Shown here: piece after piece, positions 33,338 through 41,998 of the stretch
Layout: each line of letters begins with the position of its first letter
Position numbering within the stretch: position 1 is the stretch's first letter
Assembly: GCA_965199805.1 (NCBI GenBank)
Contig: CBDATO010000003.1
Location: 1,054,001-1,118,000, forward strand
Length of the DNA: 64,000 nucleotides
From: DATAZK01 sp965199805
Lineage (GTDB): Bacteria > Actinomycetota > Actinomycetes > Frankiales > Frankiaceae
Direction of reading: 5' to 3'
Notes under the pieces: model-generated
What the model saw: only the letters and a program-made list of their open reading frames with translations
Told to the model about the DNA's origin: nothing
Databases searched by the model: none
Translations under genes and position numbers: made by a program

Positions 33338-35185
33338 ATGCGAGGAACGTCCAGAGTGCGGTCACAAGCCCAGTCGTGCGAGACGAGCAGGAGCGCCGGA
33401 TCGCGTCGGCGCCGCCCGGTGACCCGAGCCCTGGCGACCTTCGCGGTCGCCGCAGTAGCCGTGACGACACTCGGCAGCACCGCCGCATCTGCAGCGAGCC
33501 CCTCCCGCGGTGGCGCACCGGCGAGCGGAGCGGCGGTGGCCACGCCGACCGGCGCCGTCGTCGTCTTCGGCTGCCCGGACCCCGCCGCCGCCGTACGGAC
33601 CGCCGGTGGCACGGTCACCGCCGACCTGCCGCTGATCTCCGGGGTCGCCGCGCAGCTGCCGGCCGGTGCCTCGCTGACCGGCTGCGAGGTGTCGGCGAAC
33701 ATCCCTCTCACGGTGAGCGGGCTGGCCGACTCGGCGCTCGGCAAGGTCCGCGACGTCGTGACCGGCGTGGCGGGCACCGCCGACGCCGTCCTGTCCACCG
33801 CCCGGCAGACCCTCGGCCTCACCGCCACCTCGCCGTCGGGTGAGGGCGTCACCGTCGCCGTCGTCGACACCGGCATCACCGACTCCCCCGACCTGCGCGG
33901 AAGGGTGCTGCACGCCGACATCACGGGGAGCAGCTGGAACAGCGACCGTGACGACTACGGGCACGGCACGTTCGTCGCCGGCCTCATCGCCGGTGACGGC
34001 ACCGCCTCCAAGGGCCTCTACCAGGGCGCGGCACCCGACGCCCGGCTGCTCGACGTCCGGGTCGCCAAGGACGACGGCGCCACCTCGTTGATCGACGTGC
34101 TGCGCGGCCTGCAGTTCGTCGCGCTGACGCAGAACACGCTGAAGATCAAGGTCCTGAACCTCTCGCTGTCCTCGGGCAGCCCGCTGCCGTACCAGATCGA
34201 CCCGCTCAGCCAGGCCCTCGAGGCGCTGTGGCACAAGGGCATCGTCGTCGTGGTCCCGGCCGGCAACGACGGCCCGGACGCCGGCACCATCAGCTCCCCG
34301 GGCAACGACCCGACGCTGCTCACCGTGGGCGCCCTGGACGAGGACTCCACCGGCAAGCGCAGCGACGACACCGTCGCCGACTTCTCGGCCCGTGGGCCGG
34401 CGGAGCAGGGCGTCGCCAAGCCCGAGATCGTCGCCCCCGGTACGCACCTGGTCTCGCTGCGCGCACCCGGATCCGTCATCGACGACGCGAACCCGGCGAG
34501 CCGCGTCGGCACCGCCTACTTCCGTGGCAGCGGCACCTCGATGTCGACGGCCGTCACCTCCGGGGTGGTCGCCGACCTGCTGGTCGCCCGGCCGAAGCTG
34601 ACGCCCGACCAGGTCAAGGCCATCCTGACCGGCTCCTCGTACAGCAATGCCGCTCTCAGCGACCCGGCCGCGGCCGGCAGCGGCGGGCTCGACGCCCTGG
34701 GCGCGCTCAAGGCCGCCGTCCCGGTCGTCGACTCCGGCGACGACGCCGCCTGGCCGGAGGGTCAGGACCAGATCTGGGACCGCTTCAGCGCCGCCCTGCT
34801 GAGCGGTGACCGCAGCGCCGCCTACCAGTGGTGGATGAAGCTGTCGCCGGCCGCCCGCTCGTGGGTCGCCCGCTCGTGGACCCAGCTCTCGCCCGATGCC
34901 CGCTCCTGGGTCGCGCGCAGCTGGACCGCCCGCTCGTGGACCGGCGCCGACGGCACCGCCGACGAGTGGCTCGCCCGCTCCTGGGTGGCTCGCTCGTGGG
35001 TCGCCCGGAGCTGGACGGCACGCTCCTGGACGGAGCTGGACTGGGTCGCCCGCAGCTGGGTCGCCCGTTCCTGGACGGCACGCTCGTGGACCGCCCGCAG
35101 CTGGGTGGAGGACGACTGGGCCGCCCGCTCCTGGATCGCCCGAAGCTGGACCGCCCGCTCGTGGACGGTCCTCGACTGGTCGTGA
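33338..35185 (+). CDS. Secreted subtilisin-like (S8) serine protease with an ARSW-pentad tail
   Basis: A 615-residue preproprotein. A long basic n-region and hydrophobic core end near ASAAS (about residue 53), with a propeptide-like part to about 165. The catalytic triad is Asp177 (VVDTGI), His209 (GHGTFVAG) and Ser401 (GTSMSTAVTSG), with oxyanion Asn310 (PAGNDGP). From residue 505 the protein is built almost entirely of ARSW pentads. GGGAGG lies eight bases before the ATG. The TGA overlaps the GTG of the membrane histidine kinase that follows. Confidence 0.9.
   Translation: MRGTSRVRSQAQSCETSRSAGSRRRRPVTRALATFAVAAVAVTTLGSTAASAASPSRGGAPASGAAVATPTGAVVVFGCPDPAAAVRTAGGTVTADLPLISGVAAQLPAGASLTGCEVSANIPLTVSGLADSALGKVRDVVTGVAGTADAVLSTARQTLGLTATSPSGEGVTVAVVDTGITDSPDLRGRVLHADITGSSWNSDRDDYGHGTFVAGLIAGDGTASKGLYQGAAPDARLLDVRVAKDDGATSLIDVLRGLQFVALTQNTLKIKVLNLSLSSGSPLPYQIDPLSQALEALWHKGIVVVVPAGNDGPDAGTISSPGNDPTLLTVGALDEDSTGKRSDDTVADFSARGPAEQGVAKPEIVAPGTHLVSLRAPGSVIDDANPASRVGTAYFRGSGTSMSTAVTSGVVADLLVARPKLTPDQVKAILTGSSYSNAALSDPAAAGSGGLDALGALKAAVPVVDSGDDAAWPEGQDQIWDRFSAALLSGDRSAAYQWWMKLSPAARSWVARSWTQLSPDARSWVARSWTARSWTGADGTADEWLARSWVARSWVARSWTARSWTELDWVARSWVARSWTARSWTARSWVEDDWAARSWIARSWTARSWTVLDWS
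34850..35182 (+). repeat. Pentapeptide-coding tandem repeat (ARSW-V/T), 16 copies
   Basis: Residues 505-615 of the subtilase contain 16 ARSW motifs. Every Trp is spaced by five or ten residues, even where the other residues change (ELDW, EDDW, DEW). The units are diverged at third codon positions, so the protein pattern rather than DNA slippage appears to be selected. Confidence 0.95.
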
Positions 35186-37710
35186 CCGCCCCCAGCCCTG
35201 CTCCCGCCGCTCCGGACGGCCCACCTCGGGTCACCCGGCTCATCGTCGGGGTCGCCCTGCTCGGCCTGCTCGCCGCCGCGGGCGTGTGCGTGGGCTGGTG
35301 GCACCGCGACATCGCCCCGGTCTCGGTCGGCGACATGCCGACCGTGTGGCTGGCGCTGCTGCTGCTGGCCGTCACCGCGATCGCCGAGTTCACCTCGGTG
35401 CAGCTGCGGCACGGCGACCAGACCGAGGCCCTGACGCTGCTCGAGGCCGCCGTGGTGGCCGACGTCCTGCTGCTGCCGCCGGCCGTCGCCACCCTGGTCG
35501 CCATCTCCGGGTTGGCGATCGCGTCGGTGCTCGCACGCCGTGACCTGCTCAAATCGATCTTCAACCTGGGCGCCCACGCCACCGGCACCGCCGTGCTCGT
35601 CGCGCTGGTCACCGCCGCCGCGCCGCCCAACGCCGGGCTTTCCGCAGCGGTGGTCGGGGCGCTGCTCGCCGGGGTGCTGGGCTTCGCCGCCGTCAACCTC
35701 GGGCTGCTCTCGTACGTGCTCTCCCTGGTCACCCGGGTGCCGGTGCGCCAGACCGTCACCGAGTCCTACCGGCTGTCGGTCATGATGGCCGTCGGCACCT
35801 GCGGGATCGGCTCCGTAGCGGTTGCGATCGGCCTGCACGAGCCGGTGCTGCTGCCGTTCACACTGCTGCCGGCGGCCGCCCTCACGTACGCCTACCGCGC
35901 CGCCGCACAGGAGGCGTCCGAGCGCGAGCGCAGCGGCAAGCTCATCGCCCTCACGCAGGTGCTGGCCGGCCGGCTCGTCGTCGACGACCTTCTGCTCTCG
36001 TTCACCGCCCTGCTGCGCGAGGCGTTCAGCGCGGTCAGCGTGCGCGTCGTGCTGGAAGGCGACCTCGAAGACGTGGACGCCGACGCCGGGATCGTCGTCA
36101 CCGCCGATCCCGACGGTGAGTCGCGCGGCGGGCTGACCGCCTTCGACGCGGCGCTGCTCGCCCGGGCCGCCGCCACCTCGGAGTTGATCACCGAAGGACT
36201 GCCGGAGGACTGGGGCCGCACGTTCATCGCGCCGCTCGAGGCCGACGGCCGGCGGCTCGGGGTGCTGGTGCTGGTCGGCGCCAAGCGGTCGACCGCCACG
36301 CTGAGCGTGCTGCATAAGGCGGATCTCGCCGTCCTGACCCCGCTGGTCAGCGCCCTCGCCGTCGCGCTGCGCGGCGCCGACCACCTGACCCGGCTGGTCG
36401 AGGAGACCGACAAGCTGCAGGCCGTCGTCGACCACTCCAGCGACGGCATCCTGGTGCTCGACGGGGAGAGCCGCGTCCAGGTGTGGAGCCCGTCGATGCA
36501 GGCGCTGGCGAGCCTGCCGTCGACGCTCGCGATCGGCCGGCCGCTGGCCGAGCTGCTCACCTGCCGGACCGGCCCGTCCGAGCCCTCCGAGGCGGTCATG
36601 GGCCGGCCCGACGAGCCGATCGACCCGACCGCTGATGCATCTGCCCTGCTCGACGCCACCACCGTCGGACTCACCCCGCAGGAGCCGCGGCGCACCGTCG
36701 AGGTCGCGCTGGTCCGGCCGGACGGGGAGGAGCGGTGGGTACGCATGACCCACAACGCCGTCTTCGAGTCCGGCAGCCTGACCCAGGACGTCGTCCTGGT
36801 CTACGACGTCACCCGCGAGCGGCAGGTCGAGCGGCTGAAGGCGGACTTCATCGCCACCGTCTCCCACGAGCTGCGGACACCGATCACCCCGATCAAGGGC
36901 TACGTCGACCTGCTGCGCCGCCGCGGCGACGACATGCCGGCGGAGAAGCGCCACGAGATGCTCGACACCGTCGCCGACCGGGTCTCCCATCTCACCCGGC
37001 TCGTCGAGGACCTGCTGCTCGCCTCCGGGGTCTCCGCGCCCAGCGCCGCGGTGGTGCTGCAGCCGACCGACCTCGCGGCGCTCACCCGCCGGGCGGTCGA
37101 CGACTTCCCCGGCGAGTCGATCCGGCTCACGACCCGCACACCGGACGAGCCGGTCGTCGTGGTCGCCGACCCCACCCGCGTCATCCAGGTGCTGTCCAAC
37201 CTCATCAGCAACGGCCTCAAGTACTCCCCCGACGACGCCGCCGTCGACGTGACCTGCACACTCGACCGGGGAGCCACCTCGGGGCCGGTCGTCCGGGTAC
37301 GCGTCCGCGACCGGGGACGCGGCATCCCGGCCGATCAGCTGGAGCGGGTCTTCGACAAGTTCCACCGCGTCGAGGACCCGATGCGCATGACGACGTCCGG
37401 CACCGGGCTCGGCCTGTTCATCGCCCGCCGGCTCGCCGGCGCCATGGGCGGCACCCTCACCGTCTCCTCGACCCTCGGTCAGGGCGCGACGTTCACCTTC
37501 ACCCTCCCCCTGGCGCCGAACGGCACCGAGCTCCCCGATCCCGACGCCCGCCCCGGCGCCCCGTTCGGCCTTCCCGGCCAGCGCGGCCGTTACCGCCGCC
37601 GGCACGACGACGCACCCGCCTCGGGTGAGCCGGCGCGGCCCGGCCGGGCAGCGGGTCCGCCGCAGCTCCCGGGGCGTCCGTGGCCCCCGCGCCCGCCCGC
37701 CGGAGCCTGA
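35182..37710 (+). CDS. Membrane sensor histidine kinase with GAF and PAS domains
   Basis: An 842-residue kinase. The N-terminal 240 residues hold about seven membrane helices. A GAF-like domain (about 255-400), a PAS domain (about 410-520, AVVDHSSDGILVLDGESRVQVWS), the dimerisation box with His562 (FIATVSHELRTPITP) and the ATPase domain follow, with N-box SNLISNGLKYSP and G-boxes RDRGRGIP and TSGTGLGLFIARR. The GTG start overlaps the subtilase TGA (GTGA), so translation is probably coupled. No response regulator is encoded nearby. Confidence 0.9.
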   Translation: MTAPSPAPAAPDGPPRVTRLIVGVALLGLLAAAGVCVGWWHRDIAPVSVGDMPTVWLALLLLAVTAIAEFTSVQLRHGDQTEALTLLEAAVVADVLLLPPAVATLVAISGLAIASVLARRDLLKSIFNLGAHATGTAVLVALVTAAAPPNAGLSAAVVGALLAGVLGFAAVNLGLLSYVLSLVTRVPVRQTVTESYRLSVMMAVGTCGIGSVAVAIGLHEPVLLPFTLLPAAALTYAYRAAAQEASERERSGKLIALTQVLAGRLVVDDLLLSFTALLREAFSAVSVRVVLEGDLEDVDADAGIVVTADPDGESRGGLTAFDAALLARAAATSELITEGLPEDWGRTFIAPLEADGRRLGVLVLVGAKRSTATLSVLHKADLAVLTPLVSALAVALRGADHLTRLVEETDKLQAVVDHSSDGILVLDGESRVQVWSPSMQALASLPSTLAIGRPLAELLTCRTGPSEPSEAVMGRPDEPIDPTADASALLDATTVGLTPQEPRRTVEVALVRPDGEERWVRMTHNAVFESGSLTQDVVLVYDVTRERQVERLKADFIATVSHELRTPITPIKGYVDLLRRRGDDMPAEKRHEMLDTVADRVSHLTRLVEDLLLASGVSAPSAAVVLQPTDLAALTRRAVDDFPGESIRLTTRTPDEPVVVVADPTRVIQVLSNLISNGLKYSPDDAAVDVTCTLDRGATSGPVVRVRVRDRGRGIPADQLERVFDKFHRVEDPMRMTTSGTGLGLFIARRLAGAMGGTLTVSSTLGQGATFTFTLPLAPNGTELPDPDARPGAPFGLPGQRGRYRRRHDDAPASGEPARPGRAAGPPQLPGRPWPPRPPAGA

Positions 37711-37794
37711 CCGAGCGGGGTACGCGGGTGCCGAAGTGACGGCCCGAACGCGTCGGATATGACTACGGACCCTCTGCACACGCAAGATGGAGCT

Positions 37795-39396
37795 ATGGCG
37801 GACATCCCGCGTCGTGCCGTCACCCGCACGGCCAAGCTGGCCGGCCTGCCTCTGGGCATCGCCGGGCGGGCGACCGTCGGGCTGGGCAAACGCATCGGCG
37901 GGCGCCCGGCCGAGATCGTCGCGACCGAATTGCAGCAACGCACCGCCGCGCAGCTCTTCAAGGTGCTGGGCGAGCTCAAGGGCGGAGCGATGAAGTTCGG
38001 CCAGGCGATGTCGGTCCTGGAGGCTGCCCTCCCGGAAGAGGTCGCCGGTCCGTACCGGGCCGCGCTGACCAAGCTCCAGGAAGCCGCGCCGCCGCTGCCG
38101 ACCCGCACCGTGCATGCGGTGCTGGCCGAGCAGCTGGGCAGCGACTGGCGCAGCCGCTTCCGCGAGTTCGACGACCGCCCGTCGGCGGCGGCGAGCATCG
38201 GGCAGGTGCACCGCGCGGTCTGGAACGACGGCCGGGCGGTCGCGGTCAAGGTGCAGTACCCGGGCGCGGGCAAGGCGCTGATCTCCGACTTGAACCAGCT
38301 CTCCCGGGTGGCCCGGATGTTCTCGGTCCTCTCGCCCGGCATGGACGTGAAGCCGCTGCTCGCCGAGCTGAAGATCCGCGTGGCGGAGGAGCTCGACTAC
38401 CGCCTCGAGGCCGCGGCCCAGGCCGCCTTCGCCGAGGCCTTCGACGGCGATCCCGACATCGCCGTCTCCAAGCTGGTCGCCGGCGCCGAGCGGGTCATCG
38501 TCACCGAGTGGCTCGAGGGCACCCCGCTCTCGACGATCATTCGTGAGGGCTCGCAGGCCGACCGTGACCGGGCCGGCCACATGATGGCCCGCTTCCTCTA
38601 CTCCGGGCCCGCCCGTGCCGGCCTGCTGCACGCCGATCCCCACCCGGGCAATTTCCGGCTGCTGGCCGACGGCCGGCTCGGCGTGCTCGACTTCGGTGCG
38701 GTCAACCGGCTGCCGGAGGGGCTGCCCGAGCCGGCCGGCCGGATGGCCCGCCTGGCGCTGGCGGGCGACGCCCGCACGGTGTACGCCGGCCTGCGCGACG
38801 AGGGCTTCATCCTGCCGTCGGTGCAGGTCGACCCGCAGCCGCTGCTCGACTTCCTGCTGCCGCTGCTGGATCCGATCTCACGACCGGAGTTCACCTTCAC
38901 CCGGGCGTGGATGCGGGCCGAGGCCACCCGGGTCGGCGATCCGCGCAACCCCGCCTCGGCGCTCGGCCGGCAGCTCAACCTGCCGCCGTCGTACCTGCTC
39001 ATCCACCGGGTGACGATCGGCACCATCGGCATCCTGTGCCAGCTCGGGGCGACGGCGCCGTTCCGCGGTGAGGTCGAATGGTGGCAGCCGGGCTTCGCCG
39101 AGCCGGGCAGCGAGGCGGCCGCGCACGCCGCTCACGCGAACCGTCCCGGGCGTCCGCTGCCGCAGGCCGAGCGGCTGGCCGCCGAGCAGCAGCGCGCCGC
39201 CGCGCAGAAGCCCACCGGCCGGCGATCGCGACCCGCGACCCCGGCTAAGGCCGCCCCGGCCGCGAAGGCGGCTACGGCCCAGGCACCGCCCGCCAAGGCA
39301 ACCCCGCCCAAGGCAACCCCGCCCAAGGCCGGCCCCACCAAGGCAGCTCCCGCCAGGAAGGCCCAGCCGCCCGGCGGTTCAGCGGCTCAGAAGTAG
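37795..39396 (+). CDS. ABC1/AarF-family atypical kinase
   Basis: A 533-residue protein, positional orthologue of Rv3197. It has the ABC1 KxGQ motif (MKFGQAMSVLEAALPEE), the Ala-rich loop (AAASIGQVHRAV), the VAIK-type Lys (VAVKVQYPG) and the catalytic HADPHPGNF plus LDFGAV. The C-terminus is a Lys/Pro/Ala tail with repeated ATPPK units. Family members support quinone or lipid metabolism; in mycobacteria the neighbouring gene is whiB7. The start at 37795 matches relatives; ATG 37759 is also in frame. Confidence 0.9.
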   Translation: MADIPRRAVTRTAKLAGLPLGIAGRATVGLGKRIGGRPAEIVATELQQRTAAQLFKVLGELKGGAMKFGQAMSVLEAALPEEVAGPYRAALTKLQEAAPPLPTRTVHAVLAEQLGSDWRSRFREFDDRPSAAASIGQVHRAVWNDGRAVAVKVQYPGAGKALISDLNQLSRVARMFSVLSPGMDVKPLLAELKIRVAEELDYRLEAAAQAAFAEAFDGDPDIAVSKLVAGAERVIVTEWLEGTPLSTIIREGSQADRDRAGHMMARFLYSGPARAGLLHADPHPGNFRLLADGRLGVLDFGAVNRLPEGLPEPAGRMARLALAGDARTVYAGLRDEGFILPSVQVDPQPLLDFLLPLLDPISRPEFTFTRAWMRAEATRVGDPRNPASALGRQLNLPPSYLLIHRVTIGTIGILCQLGATAPFRGEVEWWQPGFAEPGSEAAAHAAHANRPGRPLPQAERLAAEQQRAAAQKPTGRRSRPATPAKAAPAAKAATAQAPPAKATPPKATPPKAGPTKAAPARKAQPPGGSAAQK

Positions 39397-40883
39397 AGCG
39401 AGCCGTAGCCCTCGTCGCGCACCGCGATCCCGGCGGCGGCGAGGGCGTCGTCCCAGTCGCCCCGGCAGGACGGGTCAGCCGCCTCACTGCCGTGATCGGC
39501 GGTGAGCAGCACGAGCGTCTGCTCCGTGAGGCCACGGCGGTCGAGCAGGTCGAGGAAGACCCCGAGCCGCCGGTCGGCGTCGGCCATGGCTGCCCGTGAC
39601 TGCGACGAGTACGGGCCGCCTCCGTGATGACCGGTGTCGGTCAGCGTCGTGTTCCACCAGGTCAGGGCCGGCGGCACGGGGGCGTCGAACTGCTGGAGCA
39701 TCTGCTCCAGGCCGAACGCGTCCACCTGGGTCGACCAGGCGTAGTCGGTGCTGAGCGCGACGAACTCCTGCGTCGCGTGCGGGTCCTGCTCCGGGGCGGG
39801 CAACCCGCCGCGTAGTGACCGCGCCCCGTCCGAGACCCCGGCCTGCCGGATCAGCTCGAACGTCGAGTAGCCGGCGCCGCGGTCGATCGGCTCGTTGACG
39901 CACGCGGTCGACAGTCCGTCGCACACCTCGAAGACGGTGCGGACACCGGGGCGCAGCAGGTCGCAGGCGTGATGCCAGGTGCTCGCGTCGTTGGCCAGCA
40001 GCTGCTCACCGGTCTCCCGGTCGAAGAAGACGTTGCCGACCACGCCGTGCCGGCCCGGCCCGGTGCCCACCAGCGCACTCGTGTGGTTGACCAGGGTGAC
40101 GCTCGGGAATTCGGCGACCGCTCCCCCGGCCAGGGCGAGGCCGCGTCCGAGCAGGCGGGCGACGTTCGGCAGCGCCCCGGCGGCCGCCTGGGCCAGTAGG
40201 TCGGCGGAGTTGGCGCCGTCCCAGAGCAGCCCGACGACGTGCGCGGCCCCGGGGTCGACCAGCTCGGTCAGCGGCCGGCCCTCCCAGGTCGGCGAGGTGT
40301 GCCCGGCCGCGTAGGCCAGCGTCGGGCCGACGTCGATGACCCGGGCCGATGTGGGCAGCACCCCGGTGGTGCGGACACCGGCGCCGGACAGCACCAGCGG
40401 CGCCCGGCTCTGGCCGGCATCGAGGCTGCCGTGCTCGCCGAGATGCCCACCGCGCTCCGGCCAGTGGTGCTGCGGGGTGTGGACGACGTAGACGTCGGGA
40501 CTGCGGGTCGGGTCGGCGAAGGCGGACGCGAGCCGGCGCACCGCGTCGGGGTAGGCGTTGGCCGGCTCCGCGGAGCCCACCGGCTCCCGCCGGGTACCGT
40601 CCGCCGCCACGCCGTGCAGCGGATCCTGCGACGGGATGGGCGACCGGCCCGAGACGACGGTGAAGTCGCCGCCCGCATCGCTGCGCCGGGCGCGGGCCCG
40701 TCCGCCCGCGTCGGCCACGACGAGGTCGTCGCCCTCGCACCACGCGACGAGGTCGACGATGGGTGCGAGCTCCGTGGACAGCAGGATCTCGAGGGCACGC
40801 TCGCGCACGTCGCCCTGGGGTGCGGGCGCGGTCACGGCCGGATCGGTGACGCGGGCGGCTGTCTCTCGATCGGCGCTCGGCAC
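39387..40883 (-). CDS. Alkaline-phosphatase-superfamily phosphodiesterase/nucleotide pyrophosphatase
   Basis: A 498-residue protein. The nucleophile region (VVGLLWDGANS, LPNVARLLGRG, FPSVTLVNHTS, TGPGRHGVVGN) lies unusually late, from about residue 210, and the metal motif VLLTADHGSEAA is near the C-terminus. The first 200 residues contain segments that in related enzymes follow that motif (GGHLGEHGSL, APLVLSGAGV, RVIDVGPTLAYAAG), suggesting a permuted order. There is no signal peptide. Its end overlaps the ABC1 kinase gene by 10 bp. Confidence 0.75.
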   Translation of the reverse strand: MPSADRETAARVTDPAVTAPAPQGDVRERALEILLSTELAPIVDLVAWCEGDDLVVADAGGRARARRSDAGGDFTVVSGRSPIPSQDPLHGVAADGTRREPVGSAEPANAYPDAVRRLASAFADPTRSPDVYVVHTPQHHWPERGGHLGEHGSLDAGQSRAPLVLSGAGVRTTGVLPTSARVIDVGPTLAYAAGHTSPTWEGRPLTELVDPGAAHVVGLLWDGANSADLLAQAAAGALPNVARLLGRGLALAGGAVAEFPSVTLVNHTSALVGTGPGRHGVVGNVFFDRETGEQLLANDASTWHHACDLLRPGVRTVFEVCDGLSTACVNEPIDRGAGYSTFELIRQAGVSDGARSLRGGLPAPEQDPHATQEFVALSTDYAWSTQVDAFGLEQMLQQFDAPVPPALTWWNTTLTDTGHHGGGPYSSQSRAAMADADRRLGVFLDLLDRRGLTEQTLVLLTADHGSEAADPSCRGDWDDALAAAGIAVRDEGYGSLYF

Positions 40884-40919
40884 CGCCGAAAGCTATCGCG
40901 CGAGACCCGGCATACGCGT

Positions 40920-40954
40920 GACGGCAGGTGCCGCGTCGTACGACACCTGCCGTC
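40920..40954 (-). terminator. Hairpin terminator after the whiB7 operon
   Basis: GACGGCAGGTG pairs with CACCTGCCGTC (11-bp stem, 13-base loop) just downstream of the small basic gene that follows whiB7. Confidence 0.6.
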
Positions 40955-40966
40955 GGTCGGTCCAGG

Positions 40967-41167
40967 TCAGTGCAGCTCGGCCCAGGCCAACCGCGCCCGC
41001 GTCTCGGCGGAAGCGGCCCGACGCACAGCACGCTCGGCGTGATCACCGCGCCGGCGGGCCCGGCGTTGCAGCCGTGCTGCTGCGATCAGGCGTGAACGGG
41101 AGGCCACTGCTTCGCGTTCACGGTGTTCGTAATGCAGGGCCAGTGCGGCCTGCGTGGGTGTCAACAT
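40967..41167 (-). CDS. Small basic helical protein downstream of whiB7
   Basis: A 66-residue, Arg/Ala-rich, probably all-helical protein (LALHYEHREREAVASRSRLI, AAARLQRRARRRGDHAERAV). AGGAG lies eight bases before the ATG. It is 75 bp downstream of whiB7 on the same strand with a terminator after it, so it is probably expressed with whiB7. No family recognised. Confidence 0.65.
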   Translation of the reverse strand: MLTPTQAALALHYEHREREAVASRSRLIAAARLQRRARRRGDHAERAVRRAASAETRARLAWAELH

Positions 41168-41242
41168 CTCGGTAACTCCTGGCGGATGAGCCCGCCGGCC
41201 CCGTACGAGTGACGGGAGCCGGGCGGGGATCTGGCGGCTGAA

Positions 41243-41518
41243 TCACGCCGCGACGACCTTGCGGGGCCGGCCACGGGGACGCTTGCGAGCCACGACGGCA
41301 CCGAGCACCACGAGCTGGCCGCCCCACACGCCGTACGGCTCCCGCCGGTCCAGCGCGCCGGACAGGCACTCCTGGCGCACGGGGCACGCGGCACAGATGG
41401 CCTTCGCGGCCTCGACCTCCTGCGGCAGCTCCGCGAAGAACAGGTCGGGGTCGTGGGTCCAGCAGGGCAGGTCGATGCCCTCGTGCTCGATCCGAGTGAC
41501 GAGGGTGGTGTCGAACAT
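41243..41518 (-). CDS. whiB7: WhiB7 redox-sensing transcription factor
   Basis: A 91-residue WhiB protein. The four [4Fe-4S] Cys are C19, C42, C45 and C51 (ICAACPVRQEC). The GVWGG turn is at 63-67, and the C-terminal AT-hook KRPRGRPRK (about residues 79-87) is specific to WhiB7. WhiB7 binds the primary sigma factor and activates intrinsic antibiotic-resistance genes. AGAGGTG precedes the ATG. Position beside the ABC1 kinase and uvrD2 matches Rv3197A. A long attenuator leader lies upstream. Confidence 0.95.
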   Translation of the reverse strand: MFDTTLVTRIEHEGIDLPCWTHDPDLFFAELPQEVEAAKAICAACPVRQECLSGALDRREPYGVWGGQLVVLGAVVARKRPRGRPRKVVAA

Positions 41519-41631
41519 GGGTGGTCACCTCTTGCAGAACTGCAGGTCAGCGGCGGATTGGGAACTGGGGTCGGCCCGGGCGGGCTGACGTACACGCGGA
41601 TTCGAGGCCCGACCGATGCCGGGAAACGAAA

Positions 41632-41666
41632 GAGGCCGCGGATCCCGGTGTGGGATCCGCGGCCTC
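41632..41666 (-). terminator. whiB7 leader attenuator (intrinsic terminator)
   Basis: On the minus strand GAGGCCGCGGATCCC, a 5-base loop and GGGATCCGCGGCCTC form a perfect 15-bp stem followed by TTTCGTTT. It lies 22 bp after the leader ORF stop and 114 bp before the whiB7 ATG, where premature termination would block whiB7. Confidence 0.85.
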
Positions 41667-41688
41667 GAGAGGGCTGCTCGCTCTGGGG

Positions 41689-41949
41689 TCAGAGGCGAGT
41701 CAGGTCTCGAGGCGGTGCGGCGTGCCACGGGCGGGACGGGATCATGAACGTGTGGGGCATGAACGTGTGGGGCGTAGCAGCCTGGGCGGGGCCGGCATCG
41801 GCGCACGGAAACGCCTTGATGCCCATGGCGGCGCCGGCAGCATTGGCCCGCTCGGCGGCATTGACCAGCTCATACGTGAGAGCGGAGGCGGCGGGGCCGG
41901 CGACGGACGCGTGCAACCCGAAGCTGCTCGTCGTGATGGTCTTCGTCAT
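41689..41949 (-). CDS. whiB7 leader ORF (uORF)
   Basis: An 86-codon frame from ATG 41949 with a near-perfect ribosome site (GGGAGGTG, 41955-41961). The product opens MTKTITTSSFGLHASVAGP and contains the repeat PHTFMPHTFM before ending 22 bases ahead of the terminator stem. In other actinobacteria a translated uORF ahead of whiB7 senses ribosome-targeting drugs: stalling favours antitermination. This ORF has the position and strong initiation expected of that device. The peptide itself is not expected to be conserved. Confidence 0.7.
   Translation of the reverse strand: MTKTITTSSFGLHASVAGPAASALTYELVNAAERANAAGAAMGIKAFPCADAGPAQAATPHTFMPHTFMIPSRPWHAAPPRDLTRL
41744..41773. repeat. 15-bp tandem duplication in the whiB7 leader ORF
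   Basis: ATGAACGTGTGGGGC occurs twice in direct succession, encoding the duplicated PHTFM on the minus strand. Confidence 0.85.
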
Positions 41950-41998
41950 GTCGCACCTCCCGTCGCTCGCGGACAGCTGTTGATCAGCTGACTTCGTC

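Noticed and set aside
34822..38643. Very long minus-strand open frame opposite the kinase and ABC1 genes
   Set aside because: It is the antisense of two well-supported plus-strand genes; high GC gives long stop-free shadows, and its sequence is Gly/Arg/Asp-rich without any recognisable domain.
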